A stretch of 64,000 nucleotides of DNA, from the NCBI RefSeq assembly GCF_013396335.1, contig NZ_JABWSY010000005.1, forward strand, positions 186,001 through 250,000, in the 5' to 3' direction. This document shows positions 51,997 through 59,175 of the stretch, piece by piece. The DNA is from Bacillus sp. EB106-08-02-XG196. GTDB lineage: Bacteria; Bacillota; Bacilli; Bacillales; Cytobacillaceae. Position 1 is the stretch's first letter, and each line of letters starts with the position of its first letter. The position numbers were made by a program, and so were the translations under genes. The notes under the pieces were generated by a model. That model had not been told where the DNA came from. It saw only the letters and a list, made by a program, of their open reading frames with translations, and ran no database searches.

Positions 51997-52326
51997 ATGT
52001 CAGTTAATCATCTAAAACAGGTGAAGACGAGGGAAGAGTTTAAAAAGACAAAGGACGATGGGCGAAAGGCTGTAGAAGCTACAACCACGCAAAAAGCTTC
52101 TAAAGTCAAAAGTGCTCAAAAAGCCCCAGCTGAAAATACGAATAAGAGAATTCGAATCCGACTTATTCCAATTTGGCTGAGGATTGTCTTGTTGGTCATT
52201 TTGACTGGAGTTTTTGCCCTTGCAGGTGCCACGGTTGGGTACAGTGTGCTTGGGAATGGAAATGCCGGAGATGTGCTAAAAGGGTCCACTTGGACACATA
52301 TTATCGATTTAGTTGAAAAAAAATAA
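51997..52326 (+). CDS. EpuA-like small membrane protein (annotated in the family as RNA polymerase beta-subunit-like)
   Basis: 109 residues: basic, polar N-terminus (about 1-55), one membrane helix (about 58-85, LRIVLLVILTGVFALAGATV) and a short outside tail ending GSTWTHIIDLVEKK. This plan matches the EpuA family of Firmicutes, whose odd database name reflects a fused domain elsewhere, not function. It lies between mbl and fabZ, where B. subtilis has flhO and flhP. Confidence 0.75.
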   Translation: MSVNHLKQVKTREEFKKTKDDGRKAVEATTTQKASKVKSAQKAPAENTNKRIRIRLIPIWLRIVLLVILTGVFALAGATVGYSVLGNGNAGDVLKGSTWTHIIDLVEKK

Positions 52327-52329
52327 ACG

Positions 52330-52358
52330 AGGAAGGGCGTACTTGCCCTTCCTTTTTG
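52330..52358 (+). terminator. Terminator of the EpuA-like gene
   Basis: AGGAAGGGC-gtactt-GCCCTTCCT with five T. Confidence 0.92.
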
Positions 52359-52410
52359 TATCCTCTTAATAGTAAAATGTATATATCTGTTCCTAATAGG
52401 AGGTACTAAA

Positions 52411-52836
52411 ATGTTAGATGTGACACAAATAAAAGAAATCATTCCCCATCGTTATCCGTTTTTGCTTGTAGATAAAATTTTGGAAATTGAAGAAGGGGTC
52501 AGGGCGGTTGGAATCAAAAATGTAACAGCCAATGAAGAATTCTTCAATGGCCATTTTCCTGATTATCCGGTTATGCCAGGGGTGCTAATCGTTGAGGCGC
52601 TTGCACAGGTTGGCGCGGTGGCTGTATTGAAAAAAGAAGAAAATCGAGGAAAATTAGCCTTTTTTGCAGGAATTGATGGCTGTCGTTTCAAAAGACAAGT
52701 TAAACCAGGGGATCAGCTTCGACTAGAAGTCGAAATAATTCGCCTGCGCGGACCGATTGGAAAAGGTAAAGCGGTGGCGACAGTAGATGGCGAAATTGCC
52801 TGCGAAGCTGAAATTACTTTTGCACTAGGAAAATAA
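52411..52836 (+). CDS. fabZ: 3-hydroxyacyl-ACP dehydratase FabZ
   Basis: 141 residues, hot-dog fold. Catalytic His48 in [20 protein letters not shown] and Glu62 in the same stretch. It dehydrates 3-hydroxyacyl-ACP in the fatty acid elongation cycle. Strong AGGAGG site at 52400. Single gene between two terminators. Confidence 0.97.
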   Translation: MLDVTQIKEIIPHRYPFLLVDKILEIEEGVRAVGIKNVTANEEFFNGHFPDYPVMPGVLIVEALAQVGAVAVLKKEENRGKLAFFAGIDGCRFKRQVKPGDQLRLEVEIIRLRGPIGKGKAVATVDGEIACEAEITFALGK

Positions 52837-52865
52837 TCGGGAATCCTCCCGGTTATTTTTTTGTA
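52833..52865 (+). terminator. Terminator of fabZ
   Basis: ATAATCGGG-aatcct-CCCGGTTAT followed by seven T; the stem starts in the stop codon. Confidence 0.85.
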
Positions 52866-52948
52866 ATAGTCCTTAAAATCTTGGGGAAAATAACATCAGA
52901 CCAATTTAAACGGGTCAATATTTTTCACATGGAAAGGGGCTTTTAAGT

Positions 52949-53290
52949 TTGAAGAAAAAGCTGTTTTTAGTGCTATTAAGTGCGCTTCTATCAGGGTTTA
53001 TGTTAGCAGGTTGTAATGTGGGTGATGATGACCAAAATCCGCCACCGCCAGTTAATGATGAAGTCGATACACCAATGGATGACGACAACAACTTGGATGG
53101 TAACGACAACAACAACAATGGTTTAAATGGCAACGACGATAATGGTTTAGGTAACGAAAACACTCGTTTTAACAACAACGACCGAAACACTGATACAGAC
53201 AAAGACATGATGAGAGACAGAAACACAAATCGCGAAGATATCATCGAAGACGATCGTGATATGAACGACCGCGACAATAAAGACGAATAA
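52949..53290 (+). CDS. Asn/Asp-rich lipoprotein of unknown function
   Basis: 113 residues from a TTG start (AAAGGGG upstream). Signal peptide with lipobox FMLAGC (Cys22). The mature part is a disordered, acidic run of Asn, Asp and Gly (NNLDGNDNNNNGLNGNDDNG) that changes to Arg/Asp-rich at the end. Possible roles include a surface spacer or cation binding; no family recognised. A terminator follows. Confidence 0.75.
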   Translation: MKKKLFLVLLSALLSGFMLAGCNVGDDDQNPPPPVNDEVDTPMDDDNNLDGNDNNNNGLNGNDDNGLGNENTRFNNNDRNTDTDKDMMRDRNTNREDIIEDDRDMNDRDNKDE

Positions 53291-53296
53291 AGTACA

Positions 53297-53330
53297 TGGG
53301 GCAGGCTGAATGAAATCAGCCCGCCCCTTT
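53297..53330. terminator. Bidirectional terminator between convergent genes
   Basis: GGGGCAGGCTGA-atgaaa-TCAGCCCGCCCC with one mismatch. It separates the lipoprotein gene and ywpF. Confidence 0.85.
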
Positions 53331-53332
53331 CA

Positions 53333-53764
53333 CTAGTCATGTTTAATTTTTAATTTCGGTTTACTTTTCATTTTATCCTTGAATTCTTCGAGTAAAGCCT
53401 GACCGCCAAGCCCTTTTTCAAGCAGGCTGTCGAGCAGCAGCTCGGAATAATCACTCCTGTTTCGGCGCAATTGACCTTCGAACAGGACACTAATATGTTT
53501 TTCAAATTTGTGAAGTGAGGCAATTCTCGTTTGGAAATAAGCAGGAGTGTTTTCACGCTTCGAAATCACCGCTTGTACGATGACCTCGCGGCTTTGCTCC
53601 TCGATTTTCTTGAAAAAATCATATAAAGAAAAATCCGTATAGGCCTCAAGCAGCCAGCTGGCACATTCGTTCTCTTTATTGATAATTAATCCATCTACTA
53701 ATGGGATTTCCACTGTATTTCCATCGTCAACCACTTCCAAAGCGACTAACTTAAAGGTTTTCAT
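53333..53764 (-). CDS. ywpF: YwpF-like protein
   Basis: 143 residues. MKTFKLVALEVVDDGNTVEI, PLVDGLIINKENECASWLLE match B. subtilis YwpF, which lies in the same neighbourhood (near ssbB). Cytosolic, function unknown; basic Lys-rich tail. GGAGGTATCGC-type ribosome site. A TATAAT-like -10 is present on the minus strand near 53810. Confidence 0.85.
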   Translation of the reverse strand: MKTFKLVALEVVDDGNTVEIPLVDGLIINKENECASWLLEAYTDFSLYDFFKKIEEQSREVIVQAVISKRENTPAYFQTRIASLHKFEKHISVLFEGQLRRNRSDYSELLLDSLLEKGLGGQALLEEFKDKMKSKPKLKIKHD

Positions 53765-54022
53765 CAGCGATACCTCCGTTTCGATCTCAGGTCACATTTT
53801 CTAAATTATAACATATTCAAACTAGAAACAAATGTCGAAAAATATTTGTCGCATTTTGCAAGATAGCACTTTATGTAAAAAATAGCCTTCCAACTCGGTT
53901 TTTGACTTAGGTATATTCATGAATTTGAAGGTAGAACCTTGTCGGAAATTTTCATATCACCATTTTACAGGAAGGTTCCTGAGGGGCTATGATTAAGCCA
54001 TCAAAAGGAGAGGAGAATGTGT

Positions 54023-54409
54023 ATGATCAATCAAGTCACGATTGTCGGAAGACTCACGCGGGATCCGGAGTTAAGGAAAACAGGTGAAGGGCTGTCGGTA
54101 ACTTCTATCACCTTGGCTGTTAGCCGGCAATTCAGAAATCAGCATGGAGAAATTGAGGCGGATTTCGTCCAATGCACCCTCTGGAAAAAGGCAGCCGAAA
54201 ATACTGCTCAATACTGCCAGAAAGGCTCAATTGTTGGGATAACAGGCAGGCTGCATTCGCGGAGCTATGACAATAAAGAAGGAAAAAGGGTTTATGTGAC
54301 AGAGGTAGTGGCCGAATCGATCCAATTCTTAGGTGCAAAGCCCAATTCGACACCTCTTATACCACCGCCGGTTACGGTTCCCGTTACGAAGGAGGAGCTG
54401 CCGTTTTGA
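54023..54409 (+). CDS. ssbB: Single-stranded DNA-binding protein SsbB
   Basis: 128 residues from ATG 54023 (second AGGAG 7 bp upstream; ATG 54017 is possible). OB-fold with INQVTIVGRLTRDPELRKTG, FVQCTLWKKAAENTAQYCQK and GITGRLHSRSYDNKEGKRVY. Short Pro-rich linker and the acidic tip is degenerate (KEELPF, compare DDDIPF of SsbA). The place near ywpF marks it as the B. subtilis ywpH/ssbB type, a paralogue used in natural transformation. No clear ComK box seen. Confidence 0.9.
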   Translation: MINQVTIVGRLTRDPELRKTGEGLSVTSITLAVSRQFRNQHGEIEADFVQCTLWKKAAENTAQYCQKGSIVGITGRLHSRSYDNKEGKRVYVTEVVAESIQFLGAKPNSTPLIPPPVTVPVTKEELPF

Positions 54410-54684
54410 CAAATCGTGATGATGTAGCCGCTAGTTTAGAACAGCTGCTTGAAAGTTTGATTAAAATGGTGGGCCGAGCCAATCAGAATAACGACCATCT
54501 GCAAAAAAGAATGATTGAGATGACCCAGAACACGGAGAGTCTGCAGAAGAGAATTAGCCAGCTAGAATGGATTATGAAAGGGCAGCTAAAGGAACAAGAC
54601 TGGAGCCCTATCAGAAATTACCCCACACATCCTCACACACACTCACAATCTGAAATTCACGACCAAATCTCTGTTCATTTTTAA
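54406..54684 (+). CDS. Hypothetical coiled-coil protein coupled to ssbB
   Basis: 92 residues from TTG 54406, overlapping the ssbB stop (TTTTGA), with AAGGAGG inside the ssbB end. Helical (SLEQLLESLIKMVGRANQNN; MTQNTESLQKRISQLEWIMK), then a His-rich tail (PTHPHTHSQSEIH). No family recognised. Its translational coupling suggests a function with SsbB. Confidence 0.7.
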   Translation: MTNRDDVAASLEQLLESLIKMVGRANQNNDHLQKRMIEMTQNTESLQKRISQLEWIMKGQLKEQDWSPIRNYPTHPHTHSQSEIHDQISVHF

Positions 54685-54810
54685 AAATAAAATCCTACAA
54701 TATCTTGAATTATTTTGGTAAAACTAAAAACAACTTCAGGTACCTTTTTAAAAATTTTTCCCCGAAGTTAGAATATAGAAAAGCGATTGCTCTCCAAAAT
54801 AATCCCCATT

Positions 54811-54838
54811 TTCCGGCCAAGCAGCGCCGGAATTTTTT
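54811..54838 (+). terminator. Terminator after ssbB and its partner
   Basis: TTCCGGC pairs with GCCGGAA, followed by seven T. Confidence 0.88.
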
Positions 54839-54909
54839 TATCTATTTTTTCGTATAAATTATGGCCAGCAGGGCACAATAGTACAAAACCCCCTGTGTTT
54901 TATTTTTCA

Positions 54910-54941
54910 AGGCCGCTGATACTAGATCAGCGGCCTATTTT
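54910..54941. terminator. Terminator next to the XRE regulator
   Basis: AGGCCGCTGAT-actag-ATCAGCGGCCT; T-run on the plus strand (TATTTTTTA), weaker on the minus. It adjoins the stop of the minus-strand gene. Confidence 0.8.
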
Positions 54942-55352
54942 TTAGATGTTTTTATGTTTTTTTATTGCTTTAATCTGATAAGTTATTAATTCGATAAAAA
55001 ATGCCCGGCGCTTTGCCGGCATGAGATGGATATCGAGCAGATTCTTTTTCAATTCAGGCTCTTGCTGGAGCAGATGAAGAATGATGCCCAAATCATGGTC
55101 CGGAGGGTTCTCCTTCGTGATATATCCAGGCTCCTCGACTTTAGGAAGGAGCTGATCTAATTCCCCGACCAAATATTCCTTATCCACCTGATATAAATCT
55201 GCAAATCGGACCACGGTTTGATAGTTGGGGATGCTTCTTCCCGTTTCATATCGACTCACGGTAGAGCGATCCATGTTCATCATATCTGCTAGAGTCTGTT
55301 GGGACCAGTTCCGACTGTCACGCAGCTTTCGCAATTTGTTTGATAAAGACAT
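54942..55352 (-). CDS. XRE-family transcriptional regulator
   Basis: 136 residues from ATG 55352 (GGCGGTGA upstream; ATG 55367 is an alternative). Helix-turn-helix about 6-60: LRDSRNWSQQTLADMMNMDR, STVSRYETGRSIPNY. The C-terminal part (about 70-136) is helical, KNLLDIHLMPAKRRAFFIEL. Single-domain Xre regulators often act on their own gene and a neighbour; targets here are unknown. Convergent with ssbB, divergent from the next gene. Confidence 0.85.
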   Translation of the reverse strand: MSLSNKLRKLRDSRNWSQQTLADMMNMDRSTVSRYETGRSIPNYQTVVRFADLYQVDKEYLVGELDQLLPKVEEPGYITKENPPDHDLGIILHLLQQEPELKKNLLDIHLMPAKRRAFFIELITYQIKAIKKHKNI

Positions 55353-55571
55353 CTTAATCACCGCCATAAAAACAATTGTTGTTTTTAACTTAACGGCAAA
55401 AGAATGGCCATAGGTCAAATGTGTTCAATGTGCACAATAAATTGCGTGAAGGATGCGCACAATATTCTGTATATGGGGGTTAGAGCACATAGGGTAAAAA
55501 GGAGTTGTAAAATTATTGTCGAATAATAAATGTTGATATAAATATTTGTCCCATCGGAGGTCAATAAAAGG

Positions 55572-55967
55572 ATGCCAAACTCATTAGTTTTTATCGGGGA
55601 ACGACCGAGTCACATGGAAATGCAGATCAAAGGTAAACCGGATTTCTACGACGCCATCTTACTCTCTAAAAAGTCCCATCATCCATCTTCAAACCTTTCC
55701 TACCATTCTATCCCTCTTCACCAATCAAGGGTTACCATCCACATACGTGAGAATAACTCCCAATTTAACTGTTATCACCAATCTTTACAGCTAATCGAAG
55801 GCGAGAAAAAGCTGTCCGAGGAAGAAGCTTACGATATCTTCACAAACTTTGCGATTATGGAAGACAACAAGGTCGCATTCCTGATGCATTCAGGAACTAA
55901 GAGAATTAAATTACGAGAAAAAGTGGAACCGAGGGTTTTGTCTGTGTGTGAAAAACAGGAAATCTAA
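55572..55967 (+). CDS. Hypothetical protein
   Basis: 131 residues, ATG 55572 after TCGGAGG. Polar, with a basic His/Ser-rich first half (SKKSHHPSSNLSYHSIPLHQ) and a middle of RVTIHIRENNSQFNCYHQSL. No membrane segment, no family recognised. It ends 40 bp before an Rpn-family gene. Confidence 0.65.
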   Translation: MPNSLVFIGERPSHMEMQIKGKPDFYDAILLSKKSHHPSSNLSYHSIPLHQSRVTIHIRENNSQFNCYHQSLQLIEGEKKLSEEEAYDIFTNFAIMEDNKVAFLMHSGTKRIKLREKVEPRVLSVCEKQEI

Positions 55968-56007
55968 AGGGTGGAAATTATATGGTAAAATAGTGGGAGG
56001 TACTGTA

Positions 56008-56841
56008 ATGAATCGCCTAAATCTATTAAATGATTTCTTGTTTAAAAAATTGTTCGGAGACGAAAATGATAATGAACTATTAATTGGTCTGCTGAATGCA
56101 ATCCTAAAAAAGGAAATTGTGAATCTAACGATTGAAAGTGAAAAACTAGACCGTTTTAAGGAAGAAGAAAAATTAGGTATCTTAAATATTAAGGCAAAAA
56201 TGGCAGACGGAGAAAAAGTAAATATTGAAGTTCAACTGTTAAACCAAAAAAACATGATCCCACGAACTCTTTTTTATTGGTCAAAGCTATTTGTAGAGGA
56301 TTTTGAATCAGGCAGGAATTATAAAGAACTAAAAAAAACGGTAACCATCAATATTTTAGGGTTTAAGTTGGAAGAGTTACGGAGCGAGAGCTTTCATTCT
56401 ATTTATAAACTAGGGGAAGCTCAAACAAATAATAACTTAACTGATTTGCTGGAGATTCATTTCATTGAATTTCCAAAGTTTGAAGATGTCATGTATGATT
56501 TGAATAATCCACTCCATTGCTGGCTGCTATTTTTAAAAGATGATGTTCCTGATTATATATTAAGGGAGGTCTTGAGGATGGATGTCATTAGTAAAGCAGA
56601 GGAAAAGCTGACAATGTTAAGCGCGGACCCTGAGACGAGAAGAGAATACGAACGGCGGGCAAAGGCTCTATCAGATGAACGGAGCAGGTTAGAAGATGCG
56701 AGGGAAAGTGGTATCGAAAAAGGCATTTTAAGTGTAGTTAAAGGTCTTTTGCCTAAAGGAATGCCGCTTAATGAAGCAGCAAAACTTACCCCGTATACAG
56801 TAGAGGAATTGAGCAGGATGTTAGAAGAAATCGAAGAATAG
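56008..56841 (+). CDS. Rpn-family PD-(D/E)XK nuclease (putative transposase)
   Basis: 277 residues from ATG 56008 (GGGAGG 7 bp upstream). N-terminal signature NDFLFKKLFGDENDNELLIG and nuclease core ILNIKAKMADGEKVNIEVQL with the E-x-Q catalytic end; NMIPRTLFYWSKLFVEDF follows. The C-terminal helix region (RREYERRAKALSDERSRLED; GIEKGILSVVKGLLPKGMPL) is usual. Rpn proteins cut DNA and promote RecA-independent recombination in E. coli; many sit alone in genomes as mobile-like genes. No inverted repeats seen at its ends. Confidence 0.88.
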   Translation: MNRLNLLNDFLFKKLFGDENDNELLIGLLNAILKKEIVNLTIESEKLDRFKEEEKLGILNIKAKMADGEKVNIEVQLLNQKNMIPRTLFYWSKLFVEDFESGRNYKELKKTVTINILGFKLEELRSESFHSIYKLGEAQTNNNLTDLLEIHFIEFPKFEDVMYDLNNPLHCWLLFLKDDVPDYILREVLRMDVISKAEEKLTMLSADPETRREYERRAKALSDERSRLEDARESGIEKGILSVVKGLLPKGMPLNEAAKLTPYTVEELSRMLEEIEE

Positions 56842-56966
56842 CCTTTAAATACCAGGAGCATGAGGTAATCGCCGAGGATGAGGGTCATGGAGAGGAAAAA
56901 GACTTCATCCCTGGAAAAGCCATGACCATATCAATCGTATTATTACAAAAGAATGACAAATTTTAT

Positions 56967-57001
56967 CGAAAGGGCTCCGGATTTTTTTCGGATCCCTTTT
57001 T
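56967..57001 (+). terminator. Terminator after the Rpn-family gene
   Basis: AAAGGGCTCCG pairs with CGGATCCCTTT, with a loop of T and TTTTT after it. A GGTCATGG/CCATGACC pair lies before it (56883-56927). Confidence 0.8.
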
Positions 57002-57141
57002 ATGCTGACCAATTATCTTTCACATTTAGACCAAAACATCCCATATGTAACATAAATAGCGCATTTTCCCTTCTATGCGCGTGCCCAAATCTCATAACCC
57101 ATACAATCGAAGAGCGTAAGTATTACAGTTAGAAACACATA

Positions 57142-57197
57142 CTGTCCGCCCCACGCGGACAAAAAGGGCGAAATGTCCACGAGTGGTGACAGGCACC
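57142..57197. repeat. REP-like element upstream of the 3D-domain gene
   Basis: CTGTCCGC...GCGGACA hairpin (57142-57161), ATGTCCACGAGT and GGTGACAGGCACC (57185-57197): the same parts as at 49786 and 62342. The rest of 56842-57336 holds nothing else I recognise apart from the 56967 terminator. Confidence 0.8.
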
Positions 57198-57336
57198 GCG
57201 TAATCACCTATGTTTTTCATCTGTTTACATTGTTTACCACTGTTATATGACAAATTGTGATAGAGTTTTAATGTTTTTGTAATATAACTGGTACATTGGC
57301 ATGGTATAAATAGATTAATAGAGAAGGGGGAAGAGT

Positions 57337-58398
57337 ATGCAACTTTTAAAGCGTATGATTTTCATGTTTCTAACATGCTTATTATTGGTGTCAGGTACCG
57401 TTGTGGCACATGCAGAATCAAGTAAAGAGGCTTTACATAGTGTGGAGCAAGAGCTTGAACAAAAGGCGAATGAAAAGAACTCTATTAACCAAGAAATTGA
57501 AAAGATTAAAAATGATATGGAATCTTTACAATCTTATATAACACAAAATAGAGAAGCATTGGCAGAAACTCAAAAGAGAATCGCGGCAACTCAACAACAG
57601 ATCGAAAAGAAAAAAGAAGAAATTGTGGTTCTTCAGGATAAAATTCATAACCGTAAAGATGTAATGAAAAGCAGGTTAGTGGCATTACAAGAGGATGAAA
57701 AACTGAATGTAGCCATCAATGTCATTCTAGAATCTAAAAGTGTGGCAGATCTTATACAACGTGCAAGTGCAGTAACAACTTTGTTTAACGCTGATAATGA
57801 TATTATCAATGAACAAGAAAATGACCTTGCGCAAATTGAAAAAGACAAACAAGAAATTGCAAAGCATGAGGAACAACTAGCTGCAGAAAAGGAAACGCTT
57901 TCAAATCAGCACAATGAACTAGCTCTAAACTTGCAAAAGAGACAGGAATCATTAACGGTCATGCAACAAAAATACAGCCAAGTTGACGAACAAATGGCTG
58001 GCATTCAAGCTGAGCTGAGAGCGGCTCAAGAGAAGGTTCGCCAAGAACAAGATTCTGTAAAAGCAATGAGCACTGCTAATACACCGGCTGCTACTAAAGC
58101 TCCAGCACCAACGGGTGTAGAAATGTATGTAACTTCGACTGCCTATAGCTGGCAATCTTCAGGAAGTATTACGTACATGGGCTATAATATTAAAGAAAAT
58201 CCAAATATGAAATTAATCGCAGTGGATCCTTCTGTTATTCCATTGGGCTCAAAGGTATGGGTAGAAGGATATGGAGTCGCAATAGCGGGTGATACGGGCG
58301 GCGCCATCAAAGGCCATAAAATAGATGTATTAATGCCAAACAATGCACAAGCATTCGCGTGGGGCAGAAGAACAGTAAAAGTTGTAGTGTTACCATAG
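57337..58398 (+). CDS. Secreted coiled-coil protein with a C-terminal 3D domain
   Basis: 353 residues. Signal peptide about 1-27 (ending VVAHAES). Long coiled coil about 30-240 of the PcsB N-terminal type (NEKNSINQEIEKIKNDMESL; IEKKKEEIVVLQDKIHNRKD). Ala/Pro linker, then the 3D domain about 265-353 with three Asp: AVDPSVIPLGSKVWVEGYG, AGDTGGAIKGHKIDVLMP, like the MltA/RpfB catalytic beta-barrel. Likely a peptidoglycan hydrolase. AAGGGGG site; terminator behind. Confidence 0.9.
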   Translation: MQLLKRMIFMFLTCLLLVSGTVVAHAESSKEALHSVEQELEQKANEKNSINQEIEKIKNDMESLQSYITQNREALAETQKRIAATQQQIEKKKEEIVVLQDKIHNRKDVMKSRLVALQEDEKLNVAINVILESKSVADLIQRASAVTTLFNADNDIINEQENDLAQIEKDKQEIAKHEEQLAAEKETLSNQHNELALNLQKRQESLTVMQQKYSQVDEQMAGIQAELRAAQEKVRQEQDSVKAMSTANTPAATKAPAPTGVEMYVTSTAYSWQSSGSITYMGYNIKENPNMKLIAVDPSVIPLGSKVWVEGYGVAIAGDTGGAIKGHKIDVLMPNNAQAFAWGRRTVKVVVLP

Positions 58399-58404
58399 CA
58401 TTAG

Positions 58405-58448
58405 AAAAAGAGATTTGACATCATAAATCGATGTTAGATCTCTTTTTT
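58405..58448. terminator. Bidirectional terminator between convergent genes
   Basis: AAAAAGAGAT-TGACATC pairs with GATGT-AGATCTCTTTTT; A and T runs at the two ends. The minus-strand gene ends within it. Confidence 0.85.
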
Positions 58449-59011
58449 GTTTTATCGGATAACGGAGCGAAATGATTTCGCTTACTAAGGTAATGTGCGC
58501 TCATATATATGGCAATTTGAATTGGAACAGAGTAGGTATAGCGCCAATTTACTGGTACGTAAACACCTAACCAATCAAAGACTGGTTCTCCAACATAAGA
58601 GGCTAGAAGTGCAAAGAGAATAGCTTTAAACCATGGATTTACGTGAGGTTTTACTTGCAGCAACAACATTACTGATAGGGGCATTAAGGTAACATCCCAG
58701 GGAAAGTAAGTAGGAAGTACGGGAATAACATGATACCGGTAATGCCAAAGACCGATTTGGTCTCCTACGATATCCAAAAGAACAGAAATCGTCATGGTAA
58801 AAAAAGCAATATACAGTAAGCGGTCCGTACTTTCCCTTTTCCTGAAAACAAACCAAATGATCCAAGGAATAATGGATAAGGCCAAGCCCATCCACCACAA
58901 ACCAGAAAAAAGGACATGATCCAGCCAGATATCAATTTTTATATTGATGAGCCCTTCAATTTGGTGTTGATTACGGTCGAGAATATCAATAACCTTCTCC
59001 TTATTCGCCAT
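58421..59011 (-). CDS. CBO0543-family membrane protein
   Basis: 196 residues from ATG 59011 (AAGAGGG upstream). About five membrane helices; TISVLLDIVGDQIGLWHYRY and YFPWDVTLMPLSVMLLLQVK, then SYVGEPVFDWLGVYVPVNW fit this family, which is widespread in spore-formers and of unknown function. The long open frame upstream runs through a REP palindrome and is rejected as coding. Confidence 0.85.
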   Translation of the reverse strand: MANKEKVIDILDRNQHQIEGLINIKIDIWLDHVLFSGLWWMGLALSIIPWIIWFVFRKRESTDRLLYIAFFTMTISVLLDIVGDQIGLWHYRYHVIPVLPTYFPWDVTLMPLSVMLLLQVKPHVNPWFKAILFALLASYVGEPVFDWLGVYVPVNWRYTYSVPIQIAIYMSAHYLSKRNHFAPLSDKTKKRSNIDL

Positions 59012-59091
59012 AGCATTCCCTCTTAACTTTTTACATCTTCCAACATTAGTATTAAACCCAATCCAAAATGTATGCCTACAAAAAAAGTAAA

Positions 59092-59128
59092 AGGTGCCTG
59101 TCACCACCGATGGTGGTGACAGGCACCA
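59092..59128. repeat. Complete REP-like palindrome
   Basis: GGTGCCTGTCACCACC (from 59092), loop GATG, GGTGGTGACAGGCACC: a perfect hairpin between the CBO0543-family gene and ywqA. It shows the full head-to-head form of the element seen as half copies elsewhere. Confidence 0.9.
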
Positions 59129-59175
59129 AATATACATCACTGTATAATTAACCAAATTATCCCAATTGGACAAAT

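Noticed and set aside
55572..58398. Prophage or integrative element around the Rpn gene
   Set aside because: No integrase, no attachment-site repeats, no structural phage genes; neighbouring genes are ordinary.
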